A stretch of 64,000 nucleotides of DNA from Chryseomicrobium palamuruense (GCF_042649045.1 NZ_JBHSEF010000022.1:156731-220730), one strand, 5' to 3'; shown: positions 1-8,832, counted from the stretch's first letter. Notes: generated by a model not told the origin, from the sequence alone. Program-made: numbers and translations.

Positions 1-921
1 TAGGTTGCCAAATGGTTCCACCCAAGTAGCCATGCGGAAGAAATTATCGAGAACTAATCCAATTCCATTAAATGTTGTTTCAACAATAAACCGTGTAGGT
101 CCAAAGATTAATACGACCACTAAAATAAATAGTGCAAGCCAAATATTTAGATCACTCAACACTTTGATTCCTTTTTTCAGACCAGATGCCGAACTGATGG
201 CAAAGATGACCGTACAAATCAACATAATAATTGCCTGCATGCCGAGTGTGACTGGAATCCCTGTCAGATAACTAACCCCTTCTGCAATCATCGGCGTTCC
301 TAGTGCAAGTGTCGTTCCTGCTCCACCAAGTAAACCAAAGATAAAGAGGATATCAATGATTTTACCTACTGGACCGTCCACCCATTTCCCAAGAACCGGC
401 CGAATGGCTTCGCTTATCTTTAGTACATTCCTTTTTCGAACATAAAAGAAATAGGCAATCGGTAGCGCAGGAACTGTATAGATCGCCCAGGCAATTGGTC
501 CCCAGTGGAACATACCATATGCTGTTGCCCACGCAATGGCATCCGTTGATTCAGGTTCTAATCCAAACGGGGGGCCTTGATAATAGTACACCCACTCAAT
601 GACAGACCAATATAAAATACTTGATCCAATTCCCGCAGCAAAGAGCATAGCTGCCCAGGAAAACGTATTAAATTCAGGCTCTTCTTGCTCTTCCCCCAAT
701 TTGATGTGTCCATTTTTACTAAAAGCGACATAAATCAAAAAGAAAAATACAAGTAATCCCATCGCTAAGTAGAGGACTCCAAAATTAGAGGTCATAAACG
801 TATTGGCGATGCCTACATACTCTCTCCCCGCTTCAGGAAACAGGATGAGCGGCAACACGACAGCCATAAGCAAGAGGAATGACCCAATAAATGTGGGCCA
901 ATCAATCAGTTTTTGTTTCAT
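1..921 (-). CDS. BCCT-family transporter (partial, C-terminus beyond window)
   Basis: An open reading frame of 307 codons begins at the ATG at 921 and runs off the left edge without a stop. It is very hydrophobic, with a first membrane helix at about residues 8-30. A motif region around residue 90 (FSWAAMLFAAGIG followed by ILYWSVIEW) matches the conserved helices of the betaine/carnitine/choline transporter family, and a tryptophan-rich segment follows. Such proteins import quaternary ammonium osmolytes or precursors with Na+ or H+. The exact substrate cannot be read from the sequence, and the C-terminal third is missing only because of the window edge. It is transcribed away from the symporter gene at 1108. 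Confidence 0.8.
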   Translation of the reverse strand, partial: MKQKLIDWPTFIGSFLLLMAVVLPLILFPEAGREYVGIANTFMTSNFGVLYLAMGLLVFFFLIYVAFSKNGHIKLGEEQEEPEFNTFSWAAMLFAAGIGSSILYWSVIEWVYYYQGPPFGLEPESTDAIAWATAYGMFHWGPIAWAIYTVPALPIAYFFYVRKRNVLKISEAIRPVLGKWVDGPVGKIIDILFIFGLLGGAGTTLALGTPMIAEGVSYLTGIPVTLGMQAIIMLICTVIFAISSASGLKKGIKVLSDLNIWLALFILVVVLIFGPTRFIVETTFNGIGLVLDNFFRMATWVEPFGNL

Positions 922-1107
922 CGAAGTCCCCTCATTTCTATTTTTTTCATTCCTATTACCTATTTAGTGTAACAAAGATTACAGTAGACGCCTAATTGTG
1001 GGATGATGATTCTATCTAATTATTCTACCTTTTCAAAAATTAATTGAATTTATTTTTCTATGATATGATACTTCCATGAAAAACAAATGTGTTTCTAGGA
1101 AGGACGT

Positions 1108-2283
1108 ATGAAGATGAATATTAAGTTCGGTCTATTGCCTCGTATCATTTTAGCGATTGCACTTGGCGTACTACTGGGATCTTTTATGCCAGAGTGGTTT
1201 ATTCGCACGTTTGCCACATTCAACGGTATTTTTGGTGCCTTTCTAAGCTTCGCTATTCCATTGATTATTATCGGATTTATTACACCAGGTATTGCACATA
1301 TGGGGAAAGGTGCCGGAAAAATGTTAGGTCTGACAACTACAACGGCCTATATCTCAACGATTGTTGCAGGTTTCTTAGCGTTTGTAGTAGGTAGTTTCCT
1401 CCTACCGGGTTTTGTGAAAAATCAACAATTGATTAACCTTGAAAATCCGGAAGAGTTTTTACAGTCTGGTTTTTTTACAATTGAAATGGCTCCGATTATG
1501 GGTGTCATGAGTGCTCTTATTTTTTCTTTCATTTTAGGGATTGGGATTTCAGCAACAAACGGGGTTGCATTGCGTAACATTCTAGATGATTTTCAGCGAA
1601 TCATTGAAAAGGTTATCACATATATTATTATTCCATTGCTTCCGATTCATATCTTAGGAATCTTTATGAACATGACATATGGTGGCCAAGTTCAGTCGAT
1701 TCTTGTTGTGTTCTCAAAAGTATTTATTGTAATAATTGCATTGCATATTGCAATGTTACTTCTACAATACACAGTCGCAGGTGCTGCGAGTGGCCAAAAC
1801 CCATTTAAGCTACTTCGTAAAATGTTACCGGCCTATTTTACAGCGCTTGGAACTCAATCGTCTGCGGCGACAATTCCAGTCACTCTAGACTCTGCAAAGA
1901 AAACAGGAGTGAATCCGAAAGTAGCGGAATTCTCGATTCCGTTGTTTGCAACCATTCATTTATCAGGTAGCACCATCACACTTGTAAGTTGTGCAATGGG
2001 TGTAATGTTTCTAACGGGCACAACGCCGGCAATCGGGGAGCTTTTCCCATTCATTTTACTTTTAGGAGTTATGATGATTGCAGCACCTGGCGTTCCGGGT
2101 GGAGCGGTTATGGCAGCACTTGGCTTACTGGAAACGATGTTAGGATTCGATCAAACGATGTTATCTCTTATGATTGCTCTTTACCTAGCGCAAGATAGCT
2201 TTGGTACAGCCACTAACGTAACAGGCGACGGTGCTTTAACGGTCCTAGTTAACCGATTAACGGGAAATAAAATGACTGCATAG
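1108..2283 (+). CDS. Dicarboxylate/amino acid:cation symporter (DAACS family)
   Basis: A 391-residue integral membrane protein. The re-entrant serine-rich signature of the DctA/GltP family is present near residue 250 (TQSSAATIPVTLDSAKK), followed by a helix with LSGSTITLV. A later stretch, APGVPGGAVMAA, and a QDSFGTATNVTGDGA segment match the substrate- and cation-binding helices 7 and 8. It probably imports glutamate, aspartate, serine or a C4-dicarboxylate with Na+ or H+; the substrate is not resolved. The length is slightly short for the family but no part appears missing. AGGAAGG lies just before the ATG. It is monocistronic, ending at a strong terminator. Confidence 0.85.
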   Translation: MKMNIKFGLLPRIILAIALGVLLGSFMPEWFIRTFATFNGIFGAFLSFAIPLIIIGFITPGIAHMGKGAGKMLGLTTTTAYISTIVAGFLAFVVGSFLLPGFVKNQQLINLENPEEFLQSGFFTIEMAPIMGVMSALIFSFILGIGISATNGVALRNILDDFQRIIEKVITYIIIPLLPIHILGIFMNMTYGGQVQSILVVFSKVFIVIIALHIAMLLLQYTVAGAASGQNPFKLLRKMLPAYFTALGTQSSAATIPVTLDSAKKTGVNPKVAEFSIPLFATIHLSGSTITLVSCAMGVMFLTGTTPAIGELFPFILLLGVMMIAAPGVPGGAVMAALGLLETMLGFDQTMLSLMIALYLAQDSFGTATNVTGDGALTVLVNRLTGNKMTA

Positions 2284-2291
2284 TAATTAGC

Positions 2292-2327
2292 AGGCCCTTT
2301 CTTATTTGACAAGAAGGGCCTTTTCCT
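2292..2327 (+). terminator. Rho-independent terminator after the symporter gene
   Basis: An 11-bp stem (AGGCCCTTTCTT paired with AAGAAGGGCCT) with a short ATTTGAC loop is followed by TTTTCC, 8 bases after the stop codon. Confidence 0.85.
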
Positions 2328-2335
2328 TAGGAAAA

Positions 2336-2364
2336 GTGACAAAATCAAAAAACTTTGATATACT
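2336..2364 (+). promoter_or_regulatory. Probable sigma-A promoter of the CarD-like gene
   Basis: GTGACA (-35) and TATACT (-10) are separated by 17 bases and lie 36 bases before the ATG at 2401. The position directly after the upstream terminator supports it. Confidence 0.6.
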
Positions 2365-2400
2365 AAAGTGTATGTACGTAATTTGAGGAGGTCTTTTTTA

Positions 2401-2898
2401 ATGTTTCAAGTGGGTGACCTAATGATTTATTCGTCTCAAGGCATGTGTCGAGTCGAAGATATTTGTGAGAAGACGATCAACGGAACCACACGACTGTATT
2501 ATGTGCTCCAACCAATGGAAAGCAACTTTAAAATGACCATCATGACACCGGTCGACAACGACAAGGTATCGATGCTTGAATTACTTAAGATTGCAGAAGC
2601 AGAAAAAATCATGGAAATCTTTAGTGGCCCAGCTGGTGAATGGCCAGATCATCCTACACAGCGTCACCGTAAATTTTTGGAAGCCATCAATAGTGGGGAC
2701 CGAATGAATATCGCTCACCTCGTACTCTCCTATCTTCATCGTGAGAATGATCCCGCAGTGAATCAAAATCGAATGCAAGATAATGACAGAAAGCTATTAG
2801 ATAATGCCACTCGTATTCTTTTCAAAGAACTTGCTGCTTGTTATAGTTGCTCTGTAGACACGATTCGTGAACGAATTTCCGAACGAATGGCAAGCTGA
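2401..2898 (+). CDS. CarD-family transcriptional regulator
   Basis: 165 residues from the ATG at 2401, chosen because TGAGGAGG sits 10 bases before it; the open frame reaches further upstream without a ribosome site. The N-terminus (MFQVGDLMIYSSQGMCRVEDI) is the RNA polymerase interaction Tudor-like fold shared by CarD, CdnL and the TRCF RID domain. The rest is the helical C-terminal DNA-binding domain. Family members bind the RNA polymerase beta subunit and stabilise open complexes at ribosomal and housekeeping promoters. Bacillus homologues such as YdeB are also about 150-170 residues. It is monocistronic between its own promoter and a terminator. Confidence 0.85.
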   Translation: MFQVGDLMIYSSQGMCRVEDICEKTINGTTRLYYVLQPMESNFKMTIMTPVDNDKVSMLELLKIAEAEKIMEIFSGPAGEWPDHPTQRHRKFLEAINSGDRMNIAHLVLSYLHRENDPAVNQNRMQDNDRKLLDNATRILFKELAACYSCSVDTIRERISERMAS

Positions 2899-2900
2899 CT

Positions 2901-2939
2901 AAATCTCCCTCTTCCATCTCGGAATGTGGGAGTTTTTTT
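2901..2939 (+). terminator. Terminator after the CarD-like gene
   Basis: A CTCCC/GGGAG stem extended by AA/TT pairs is followed by seven T residues, immediately downstream of the stop codon. Confidence 0.65.
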
Positions 2940-3038
2940 GTATTGCTCAGACGCATCGTAAATAATAGTAGAAATTTGTCTATTAGCAGGCGTATAATAA
3001 AGTTTGTACGTATATAAATCATGAAGTATGTTCCCCAT

Positions 3039-3068
3039 CAGGTTGCGGGAGAACCTGCTTTTTTTTTG
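3039..3068 (+). terminator. Short terminator-like hairpin before mqo
   Basis: CAGGTT-GCGGGAG-AACCTG forms a 6-bp stem followed by CTTTTTTTTT. It lies 45 bases before the probable mqo start and 100 bases after the previous terminator. It may end a short RNA starting near 2945-2990, or act as an attenuator in the mqo leader. Confidence 0.5.
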
Positions 3069-3113
3069 AATCAACTTAAGAAACGATTATGTTAGAGGAT
3101 GTGGAATGAAGCC

Positions 3114-4658
3114 ATGAAAAGCCATGAAACAAAGATGGATGTTATTTTAATCGGCGCCGGTGTCATGAGTGCGACCCTTGGTGCGATTTTAAAGGAACTT
3201 GCTCCCAACTGGAACATAAAAGTATTCGAAAAACTAGATGCGCCAGGAATTGAGAGCTCCAACGAATGGAACAATGCAGGGACAGGTCACGCTGCTTTGT
3301 GTGAACTAAATTACACGCCTCAATTAAAAGACGGCTCCATCGAAATTACAAAAGCCATTAAAGTGAATGAACAATTTCAGCTATCTCGACAATTTTGGTC
3401 TTTCCTAATCGAAAAAGGTCTACTCAAAAATCCTGAGGACTTCATTATGCCCATTCCTCATATGAGTATGGTACAAGGGGAAGCGAACGTTGAGTTTCTA
3501 CAAAAACGGTTTGAAGCGTTGAAAGACAATCCTTTATTTGAAGGAATGGAATTCTCTGATGACCCGAAGAAACTTGCTGAATGGATTCCACTTATCATGA
3601 ATAATCGTACCGATTCAGAGCCTATTGCTGCTACGAAAATTGACACGGGAACAGACGTAAACTTCGGTGCTTTAACTCGTATGCTATTTGATCATCTTGA
3701 GCGACAAAATGTTGAACTTAACTACAATCACCGTGTAGATAACTTAACCCGTCTCAATGACCGTCGCTGGGAAGTTAAAGTGACCAACCAAGAAAACAAA
3801 AAATGGGAATATCACCAAGCAGATTTCGTGTTTATCGGTGGTGGTGGCGGAAGCCTTCACTTACTTCAAAAATCAGGTATCCCGGAATCACGCAATATCG
3901 GTGGGTTCCCAGTAAGTGGTCTCTTCCTTGTGTGTAACAACCCGGAAATCGTTGAGAAACACCATGCGAAAGTCTACGGAAAAGCAAAAGTCGGCGCTCC
4001 ACCGATGTCTGTGCCACACTTAGATACGCGCTATATTGATGGCAAGAAGTGTTTATTGTTTGGACCATTTGCAGGTTTCTCACCGAAATTCTTAAAGACT
4101 GGTTCCAACTTAGACTTAATCAAATCAGTAATGCCGAACAATGTGTTCACCATGCTTGCAGCAGGTGCGAAAGAAATGTCACTAACAAAATACTTGATTG
4201 AACAAGTGATGTTATCTAATGAAAAACGCGTCGAAGAACTTCGTGAATTCATTCCGGATGCTAAACTTGAAGATTGGGAAACTGTTGTAGCAGGACAACG
4301 TGTGCAAGTCATTAAAGATACAGAAATAGGCGGTAAAGGGACACTTCAATTCGGAACAGAAGTAGTAACGGCTTCAGATGGTTCCATCGCAGCTCTACTT
4401 GGTGCATCACCTGGTGCTTCAACGGCTGTTCACGTCATGCTCGAAGTTTTAGAGCGTTGCTTCCCAGAATTCGTGGAAGAATGGGAACCACAAGTGAAAG
4501 AGATGGTGCCATCTTATGGAATTTCTCTTTCTGAAAACCGTGAACTCTTCTTCGATTTACTGAATTCAACTGCGCGCACATTAAAATTGACAGAGATGCA
4601 TATCGAACGTCAAGAAGATCAGCACGTATCTGAACCAGCTTTACCAGAAAATACATGA
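3114..4658 (+). CDS. mqo: Malate:quinone oxidoreductase
   Basis: About 514 residues, in the usual 490-520 range. It is a membrane-associated FAD enzyme that oxidises L-malate to oxaloacetate and passes electrons to quinone. The N-terminus carries the FAD-binding ILIGAGVMSATLG motif and then EKLDAPGIESSNEWNNAGTG, typical of Mqo; VSGLFLVCNNPEIV and SPGASTAVHVMLEVLE are also family segments. The start is uncertain: ATG 3114 has GTGGA 8 bases upstream and AGAGGA 14 bases upstream, while ATG 3099 overlaps that AGAGGA. It is monocistronic, with a terminator on each side. Confidence 0.93.
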   Translation: MKSHETKMDVILIGAGVMSATLGAILKELAPNWNIKVFEKLDAPGIESSNEWNNAGTGHAALCELNYTPQLKDGSIEITKAIKVNEQFQLSRQFWSFLIEKGLLKNPEDFIMPIPHMSMVQGEANVEFLQKRFEALKDNPLFEGMEFSDDPKKLAEWIPLIMNNRTDSEPIAATKIDTGTDVNFGALTRMLFDHLERQNVELNYNHRVDNLTRLNDRRWEVKVTNQENKKWEYHQADFVFIGGGGGSLHLLQKSGIPESRNIGGFPVSGLFLVCNNPEIVEKHHAKVYGKAKVGAPPMSVPHLDTRYIDGKKCLLFGPFAGFSPKFLKTGSNLDLIKSVMPNNVFTMLAAGAKEMSLTKYLIEQVMLSNEKRVEELREFIPDAKLEDWETVVAGQRVQVIKDTEIGGKGTLQFGTEVVTASDGSIAALLGASPGASTAVHVMLEVLERCFPEFVEEWEPQVKEMVPSYGISLSENRELFFDLLNSTARTLKLTEMHIERQEDQHVSEPALPENT

Positions 4659-4665
4659 TATACAC

Positions 4666-4700
4666 AAAAGCCATTTCCTCAGAGTGAGAAAATGGCTTTT
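4666..4700 (+). terminator. Terminator after mqo
   Basis: AAAAGCCATTT pairs with AAATGGCTTTT around a CTCAGAGTGAG inner stem, starting 7 bases after the mqo stop codon. The A- and T-rich flanks could let it work in both directions. Confidence 0.85.
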
Positions 4701-4713
4701 TATATGGATAAAT

Positions 4714-5880
4714 AATGTTAGAGATTTGGACGTTTTCTGGTTCATACTGAGTGAAGGTGTCTAAAGTCAGCGATGTAATGTTTACTAAATTACAAGCGCT
4801 CGCCACCTCATTTGGTTTAGCTTCTTGTCCTAATGAAGTAGCATCGGTGTATTCAATAAATCCTGACTGAGTTTCATAGTCTTGTTCTGATATTCCATCA
4901 ATCCGGATATATAAATAAGCTTCATCGTGAGTAACTGCCAGAGCCAACCCTTCAGATTCCACCAGTGGGTCTTCCTGCCACTCCTCTCGTTCTCCATCCG
5001 GTTGTATTTTCATAGAATCAAAACTGAGCAATCCGAAATGCTGTTCATTGGTCTGCTGATTGGACCAATAGGGTCTTCGTTCCGGATTGTCATAGTCCAT
5101 TGTGTTCCAGGTTCGCTTAAACCACTCGTCTTGCCAACTAAACACCACTCCTCCAAGGTATTCTTCTGCGAGAATGGTTCGATACAATTTTGCAACGATT
5201 TCTCCTTGAGCCTTTTCATCTACATTCCCTTGATTCCATCCGTACGGATTGATATGTGTTCCTCCACGAGAAGCCGGAATTCCAAATTTCGCAATGAGAA
5301 CAGGCATGTTGTGCGCTTGCTGTAGATCATTTAAATATCCCGCATAACTGTTTTTATCTCCGTCTTGATCAATGTATTCGCTATAAGCCAAATCAACATT
5401 AAAAAAATCAGGATGATAAGGGTAGACATGGTACGATGCAAATTGTCCGATGTCTTGCATCTGTTGTCTTAAGTGAATGACATTTGGATTCACGCTCACC
5501 ATGTCCTCTTCTTCAAGAGGTTCAGAAGGATGATTAAGTAGGTCTGTCGTTACCCAGTTACTAAAACTGATTGGACGCAATTTGTTATAGTGCTCTTGTT
5601 CATAACTCAATAACTGATCCATATGGCGTAAAACAGAAAAGCTAGATGGAACTTCCGTCCAGCATACATGGTCTGGAAAGAATTCAATTCGCTTCTTCGC
5701 GTCGTGATCTGCCAAGTAACGGTGGAGTCGAACGACCAACTCCATATTTTCGCCAATGGTATTCTTGGTATACCCACCAGCACATACGACCCAATCCTTA
5801 GAAAAAACTAAAAATGCCCAGGAAATAATGAGTACCAAATTATATTTTCTTAAGGCAATTACCCAAATGCCAGGTCTTGT
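4714..5880 (-). pseudogene. Chimeric remnant: glycosyltransferase 2 fragment joined to a glycoside-hydrolase-like fragment
   Basis: Read on the minus strand, the first ~55 codons (WAFLVFSKDWVVCAGGY, then NTIGENMELVVRLHRY and FPDHVCWTEVP) match the middle of a membrane family 2 glycosyltransferase, with no GT2 N-terminus before them. The frame then switches abruptly after SSFSVL to a different protein, with FASYHVYPYHPDFF, KFGIPASRGGTHINP and GGVVFSWQDEWFKRTWN, which resembles a TIM-barrel glycoside hydrolase. The only starts are poor (TTG at 5838), and the frame runs through the mqo terminator into mqo antisense. I read this as two formerly adjacent polysaccharide genes fused by an internal deletion, both ends lost. 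Confidence 0.7.
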
Positions 5881-5882
5881 TT

Positions 5883-6743
5883 CTATTTCTCCATATAAAA
5901 CATCGAAAGTCCACCGGGACCGACGTGTGTAGCTACCGCTACCCCCATTTGCATCAAAAAGATGTCTCCTTCAAATGGCGTTTCATGTTGTATCTTAGTT
6001 TTTAAATCTTCGGCTACTTGTATGTCAGTTGTGTAGCCGATAATCACGAAGTTTGTCTGTGTAATATCGTTGCGTTTATTGAATTGTTCTACATAATATT
6101 TTAGTACGCGGTTGCGTCCGCGTTCTTTCGCAACCACTGCACCTTTTCCTTGCTTCATCGTCATGATCGGTTTGATGTTCAATAACTTCCCAATAATTGC
6201 ACTTGCACCTGAAATTCGTCCACTACGAATTAAGTGATTCAAGTCATCAACCGATAAATAGTGTTTCACTTTAAGTTTATAAGCTTCTACATAATTAACG
6301 ACTTCTTCGAACAATGCGCCTTTTTCAATCATCTGCGCACTTTTAAATACAAGCCAGCCACTTCCATGACTCATACATTTGGAATCAACGACATGAATCT
6401 CCACATCCGTATCCGGATTTTCATCTAAAAACTGCTGTTTCCCCAGTTCACCTGATTGATAGGAAGCACTAGTACCACTCGACATACAGATGACAAGAAT
6501 CTCCTTATATCCAGCATCTACTGCTTCTTTAAAATAATGTTGATATAAAGACGGACTAGGTGCACCGGTTGACGCCGGTTCTTTACTTGTTTCAATCCGC
6601 TTGAAAAATTCATCCGTTCGAAGGTCTTCACGATCTTTGTAGTCTTTTCCATCTATCGTTACTGTCAAAGGGATAATTGAGATATCATATTGCTCGACGA
6701 TTTCTTGTGATAAATCGCAGGTCGAATCAGCCATTAATTTCAT
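5883..6743 (-). CDS. DegV-family fatty-acid-binding protein
   Basis: 286 residues from ATG 6743 (MKLMADSTCDLSQEIV), chosen over upstream in-frame starts because GGAGAG lies about 8 bases before it and DegV proteins start this way. The family fold has two lobes that bind a long-chain fatty acid; in Firmicutes such proteins (FakB) present fatty acids to the FakA kinase. Visible family features are STGAPSPSLY near residue 75, the MSSGTSASYQSG loop and a DSKCMSHGSG segment. Whether this copy works with FakA is inference. It is alone between a remnant gene and a repeat array. Confidence 0.85.
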   Translation of the reverse strand: MKLMADSTCDLSQEIVEQYDISIIPLTVTIDGKDYKDREDLRTDEFFKRIETSKEPASTGAPSPSLYQHYFKEAVDAGYKEILVICMSSGTSASYQSGELGKQQFLDENPDTDVEIHVVDSKCMSHGSGWLVFKSAQMIEKGALFEEVVNYVEAYKLKVKHYLSVDDLNHLIRSGRISGASAIIGKLLNIKPIMTMKQGKGAVVAKERGRNRVLKYYVEQFNKRNDITQTNFVIIGYTTDIQVAEDLKTKIQHETPFEGDIFLMQMGVAVATHVGPGGLSMFYMEK

Positions 6744-6914
6744 TATGTCACTCTCCACTCTCGTTGCATTCATTTTAGTGTAAGCGATTTCTATTAAAAA
6801 TGGCATTCTTTTTATTTCATTTGCATAAATATCCTATTCATTTTGTGAACATATCAAAATACCACTATTTTTTTAATAATAATGATAGATTTTTTTAGAA
6901 TAGGATGAAAGAAG

Positions 6915-7214
6915 GTTTGTGGCACGGTTCGTGACACGGTTTGTGACACGGTCGAACCCTGGGTCGCCGAGTAGGAGCACGGGTAGGTTCGTGACACGGT
7001 CGAACCCTCGGTCGCCGAGTAGGAGCACGGGTAGGTTCGTGACACGGTCGAACCCTCGGTCGCCGAGTAGGAGCACGGGTAGGTTTGTGACACGGTTGAA
7101 CCCTGGGTCGCCGAGTAGGAGCACGGGTAGGTTCGTGACACGGTTGAACCCTCGGTCGCCGAGTAGGAGCACGGGTAGGTTCGTGACACGGTTGAACCCT
7201 CGGTCGCCGAGTAG
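6915..7214. repeat. Tandem array of 48-bp hairpin-forming repeats
   Basis: Six units recur with a period of exactly 48 bp; the GTYGAACCCT blocks start at 6951, 6999, 7047, 7095, 7143 and 7191, and the last unit is partial. A leading block of three 12-bp sub-repeats (GGTTYGTGRCAC) starts at about 6915. Most units contain CTCGG-TCG-CCGAG, a perfect short hairpin, flanked by CGAACC and GGTTCG that can pair further out. The array is GC-rich inside AT-rich flanks. Because 48 is a multiple of 3, spurious frames stay open on both strands; none has a credible start or composition. Confidence 0.9.
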
Positions 7215-7259
7215 CAAAAAAATGAACCCATTCTCAAACATTCGTTGAGAACAGGTTCC
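7215..7259 (-). terminator. Terminator after the diguanylate cyclase remnant
   Basis: On the minus strand, GGAACCTGTTCTCAA pairs with TTGAGAATGGGTTC and is followed by TTTTTTT, next to the remnant gene's stop codon. Confidence 0.8.
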
Positions 7260-7263
7260 ACTT

Positions 7264-7946
7264 TTAATAGACTTCTACACGGTTACGACCCTTATCTTTT
7301 GCTGAATAGAGGGCCTTATCGGCATTTGACATCAACTGATTTGGAGTAGAAGGTTGATTCATCTTACCTTCTGCTATACCGATGCTGACTGTTATACTTA
7401 ATACTCCGTCCGTTAGGACAACGGGACTTTTTTCAAGACGTTCCCGAATTGTAGTTGCTAAATAAAGACCTTCTTGCTGAGTAGCGTGAGGAAGAAGAAT
7501 GACAAATTCCTCGTCTCCATATACGTATAGTGCAAACTGTATATACGATTCCGATAGTGCCATTCCTCAGGCTGTCCTTTCAAACGGTCCCATTCTAGTA
7601 GGAGGTTGTTCTCCTCCCATATCAATTGAATTTGCTCGCCCAATCGTCGAGGCCTAAGAAAAGGAAACATTTTCGTGGCTGCACGATTAAATTCCACAGT
7701 GTGGCCTTCTTGATCGAGAACAAGTACGCCTTCTTTCATGGTATGAAAAATGGTTTCTTTGGCGACGGGAAGAATTGTGAACAATCGAGATGATCGGATC
7801 GCACATAAATAGAGTAGCGATGATATCCACAACACCATGAGAACAGGGTCAATTCCAGCAGGCGTTGCACCCATTAGATAGAGGAATGCTGTGAACATAG
7901 GTACAAACTGCCCTACTGCAGTTAGTTTTAAAGGTACGTCTTATTT
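7264..7946 (-). pseudogene. Diguanylate cyclase remnant (7TM-PAS-GGDEF) with internal deletion and frameshift
   Basis: The first fragment (about 7946 to 7490) has the last helices of a 7TM histidine-kinase-type sensor (PAGIDPVLMVLWISSLLYL) and a PAS domain (MKEGVLVLDQEGHTVEFNRAA). In another frame a GGDEF C-terminus follows (YGDEEFVILLPHATQQEG, then SITVSIGIAEGK and ADKALYSAKDKGRNRVEVY). The join near 7490-7500 lacks the end of the PAS domain and the first half of the GGDEF domain. The signature Y-G-G-D-E-F reads Y-G-D-E-E-F, and the sensor's first helices are missing too. It cannot make a normal c-di-GMP synthase. Confidence 0.8.
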
Positions 7947-7951
7947 TACAC

Positions 7952-7981
7952 CCTGTTCTCAGCGAGGAGTCTAAGAACAGG
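7952..7981 (-). terminator. Hairpin after the 7992-8534 gene
   Basis: CCTGTTCT pairs with AGAACAGG around a 14-base loop, 10 bases past the stop codon of the minus-strand gene. The following tract is only moderately T-rich, so termination is likely but weak. Confidence 0.5.
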
Positions 7982-7991
7982 TCACGATAAT

Positions 7992-8534
7992 TTACTTTGG
8001 TGTGGCCAAAGTGTGCGGAGATAATTCTTCTACTATCTTTGTTAACAAGTTGACTCCTTGTTCGTCGAAGACGATTTGCGTGTACGGTCTTCCTTTAAAA
8101 TTTCGTTCCGTCGTTGAGATTCCATAAGCTTCGGACGTTTCGTTGAGAATGGTGCGCTTCCCACCTTCTTCCGTTGTTTCTTCAGATAGAATACCTAGCT
8201 GCTTCAGTCGGTCGAACAGATGCTTCGAGTTCACTTGCTTACTACCCAGTGGTACGATTAACAGATTCACGTGCCGACAAAATTCGTTGACGCCAATCTG
8301 GATCCCCTTCCAATCTGGAAGCCCTTCAAGAATCCCTTCCGGAATGATAAATTCTTTTGCCGCTTTCGTAGATTTCACGTGCTGAATCGTTCCTAGTAAA
8401 AAACTGAGTGGACGTAAGATTTGTGGGTCATGAAGAAAATGGGTGGCTTCCACCATTTCTTTCGTTACAGGATCTTTTCCTTGCGTTAATAACTCCAAAA
8501 CATGAACCGCTTCTCGGTATAATTGTGTAGTCAT
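7992..8534 (-). CDS. Hypothetical protein
   Basis: 180 residues from ATG 8534, chosen because AAGGAGGA stands about 5 bases before it; the longer frame at 8552 has none. I do not recognise the family. It is soluble, without signal peptide or membrane helix, and predominantly helical in the first half. Residues about 110-150 (HLFDRLKQLGILSEE, then KRTILNETSEAYGIS) and the end (GRPYTQIVFDEQGVNLL) recall a winged-helix or KilA/Ant C-terminal arrangement, but this is weak. It is monocistronic between two remnant or unrelated loci. Confidence 0.6.
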   Translation of the reverse strand: MTTQLYREAVHVLELLTQGKDPVTKEMVEATHFLHDPQILRPLSFLLGTIQHVKSTKAAKEFIIPEGILEGLPDWKGIQIGVNEFCRHVNLLIVPLGSKQVNSKHLFDRLKQLGILSEETTEEGGKRTILNETSEAYGISTTERNFKGRPYTQIVFDEQGVNLLTKIVEELSPHTLATPK

Positions 8535-8800
8535 CGCTTTCCTCCTTCCCAATACAAGATTCCATTAACCAATACGTGCCTCGATGCTCATCACCTACTC
8601 CCTTTGGGTAGTCGAAGCATAACACTTGATGAAATTGTTGAAAAAGTGTATTCAACTTCGAAAATGAAATTTTCACCGCATATTTCGCACGTTTTCGATT
8701 AAATATGACCTTAAAATGAAGTTTTCACGTAATAAAATGCTTCAAAATTTTATTTTGGATGGGTAAAAATAGTCTAGTATAGTGTTGCTAGACCAAAAAA
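8535..8800. other. AT-rich intergenic region
   Basis: No credible gene is visible. It must hold the promoter of the gene at 8534. On the minus strand CTACCC-AAA-GGGAGTAG near 8600 can form a small hairpin in that gene's leader. The rest, up to the terminator at 8801, shows nothing I can assign. Confidence 0.4.
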
Positions 8801-8832
8801 AGACCTGCTCTCGCACGTGCAAGAACAGATCT
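8794..8832 (-). terminator. Strong terminator after the methyltransferase gene
   Basis: On the minus strand AGATCTGTTCTTGCACG pairs with CGTGCGAGAGCAGGTCT, followed by TTTTTTT. It lies 90 bases after the methyltransferase stop codon. Confidence 0.85.

Noticed and set aside
4435..4713. C-terminal extension of the chimeric remnant into mqo
   Set aside because: It is antisense to the conserved mqo 3' end and its terminator; the codons there are shaped by mqo.
6915..7214. CRISPR array
   Set aside because: The units are contiguous and almost identical with no unique spacers, and no cas gene is present.
6854..7261. Long open frames on both strands across 6854-7261
   Set aside because: They arise because the 48-bp repeat is a multiple of 3; the protein repeats differ in each frame, starts are poor, and no ribosome site fits.
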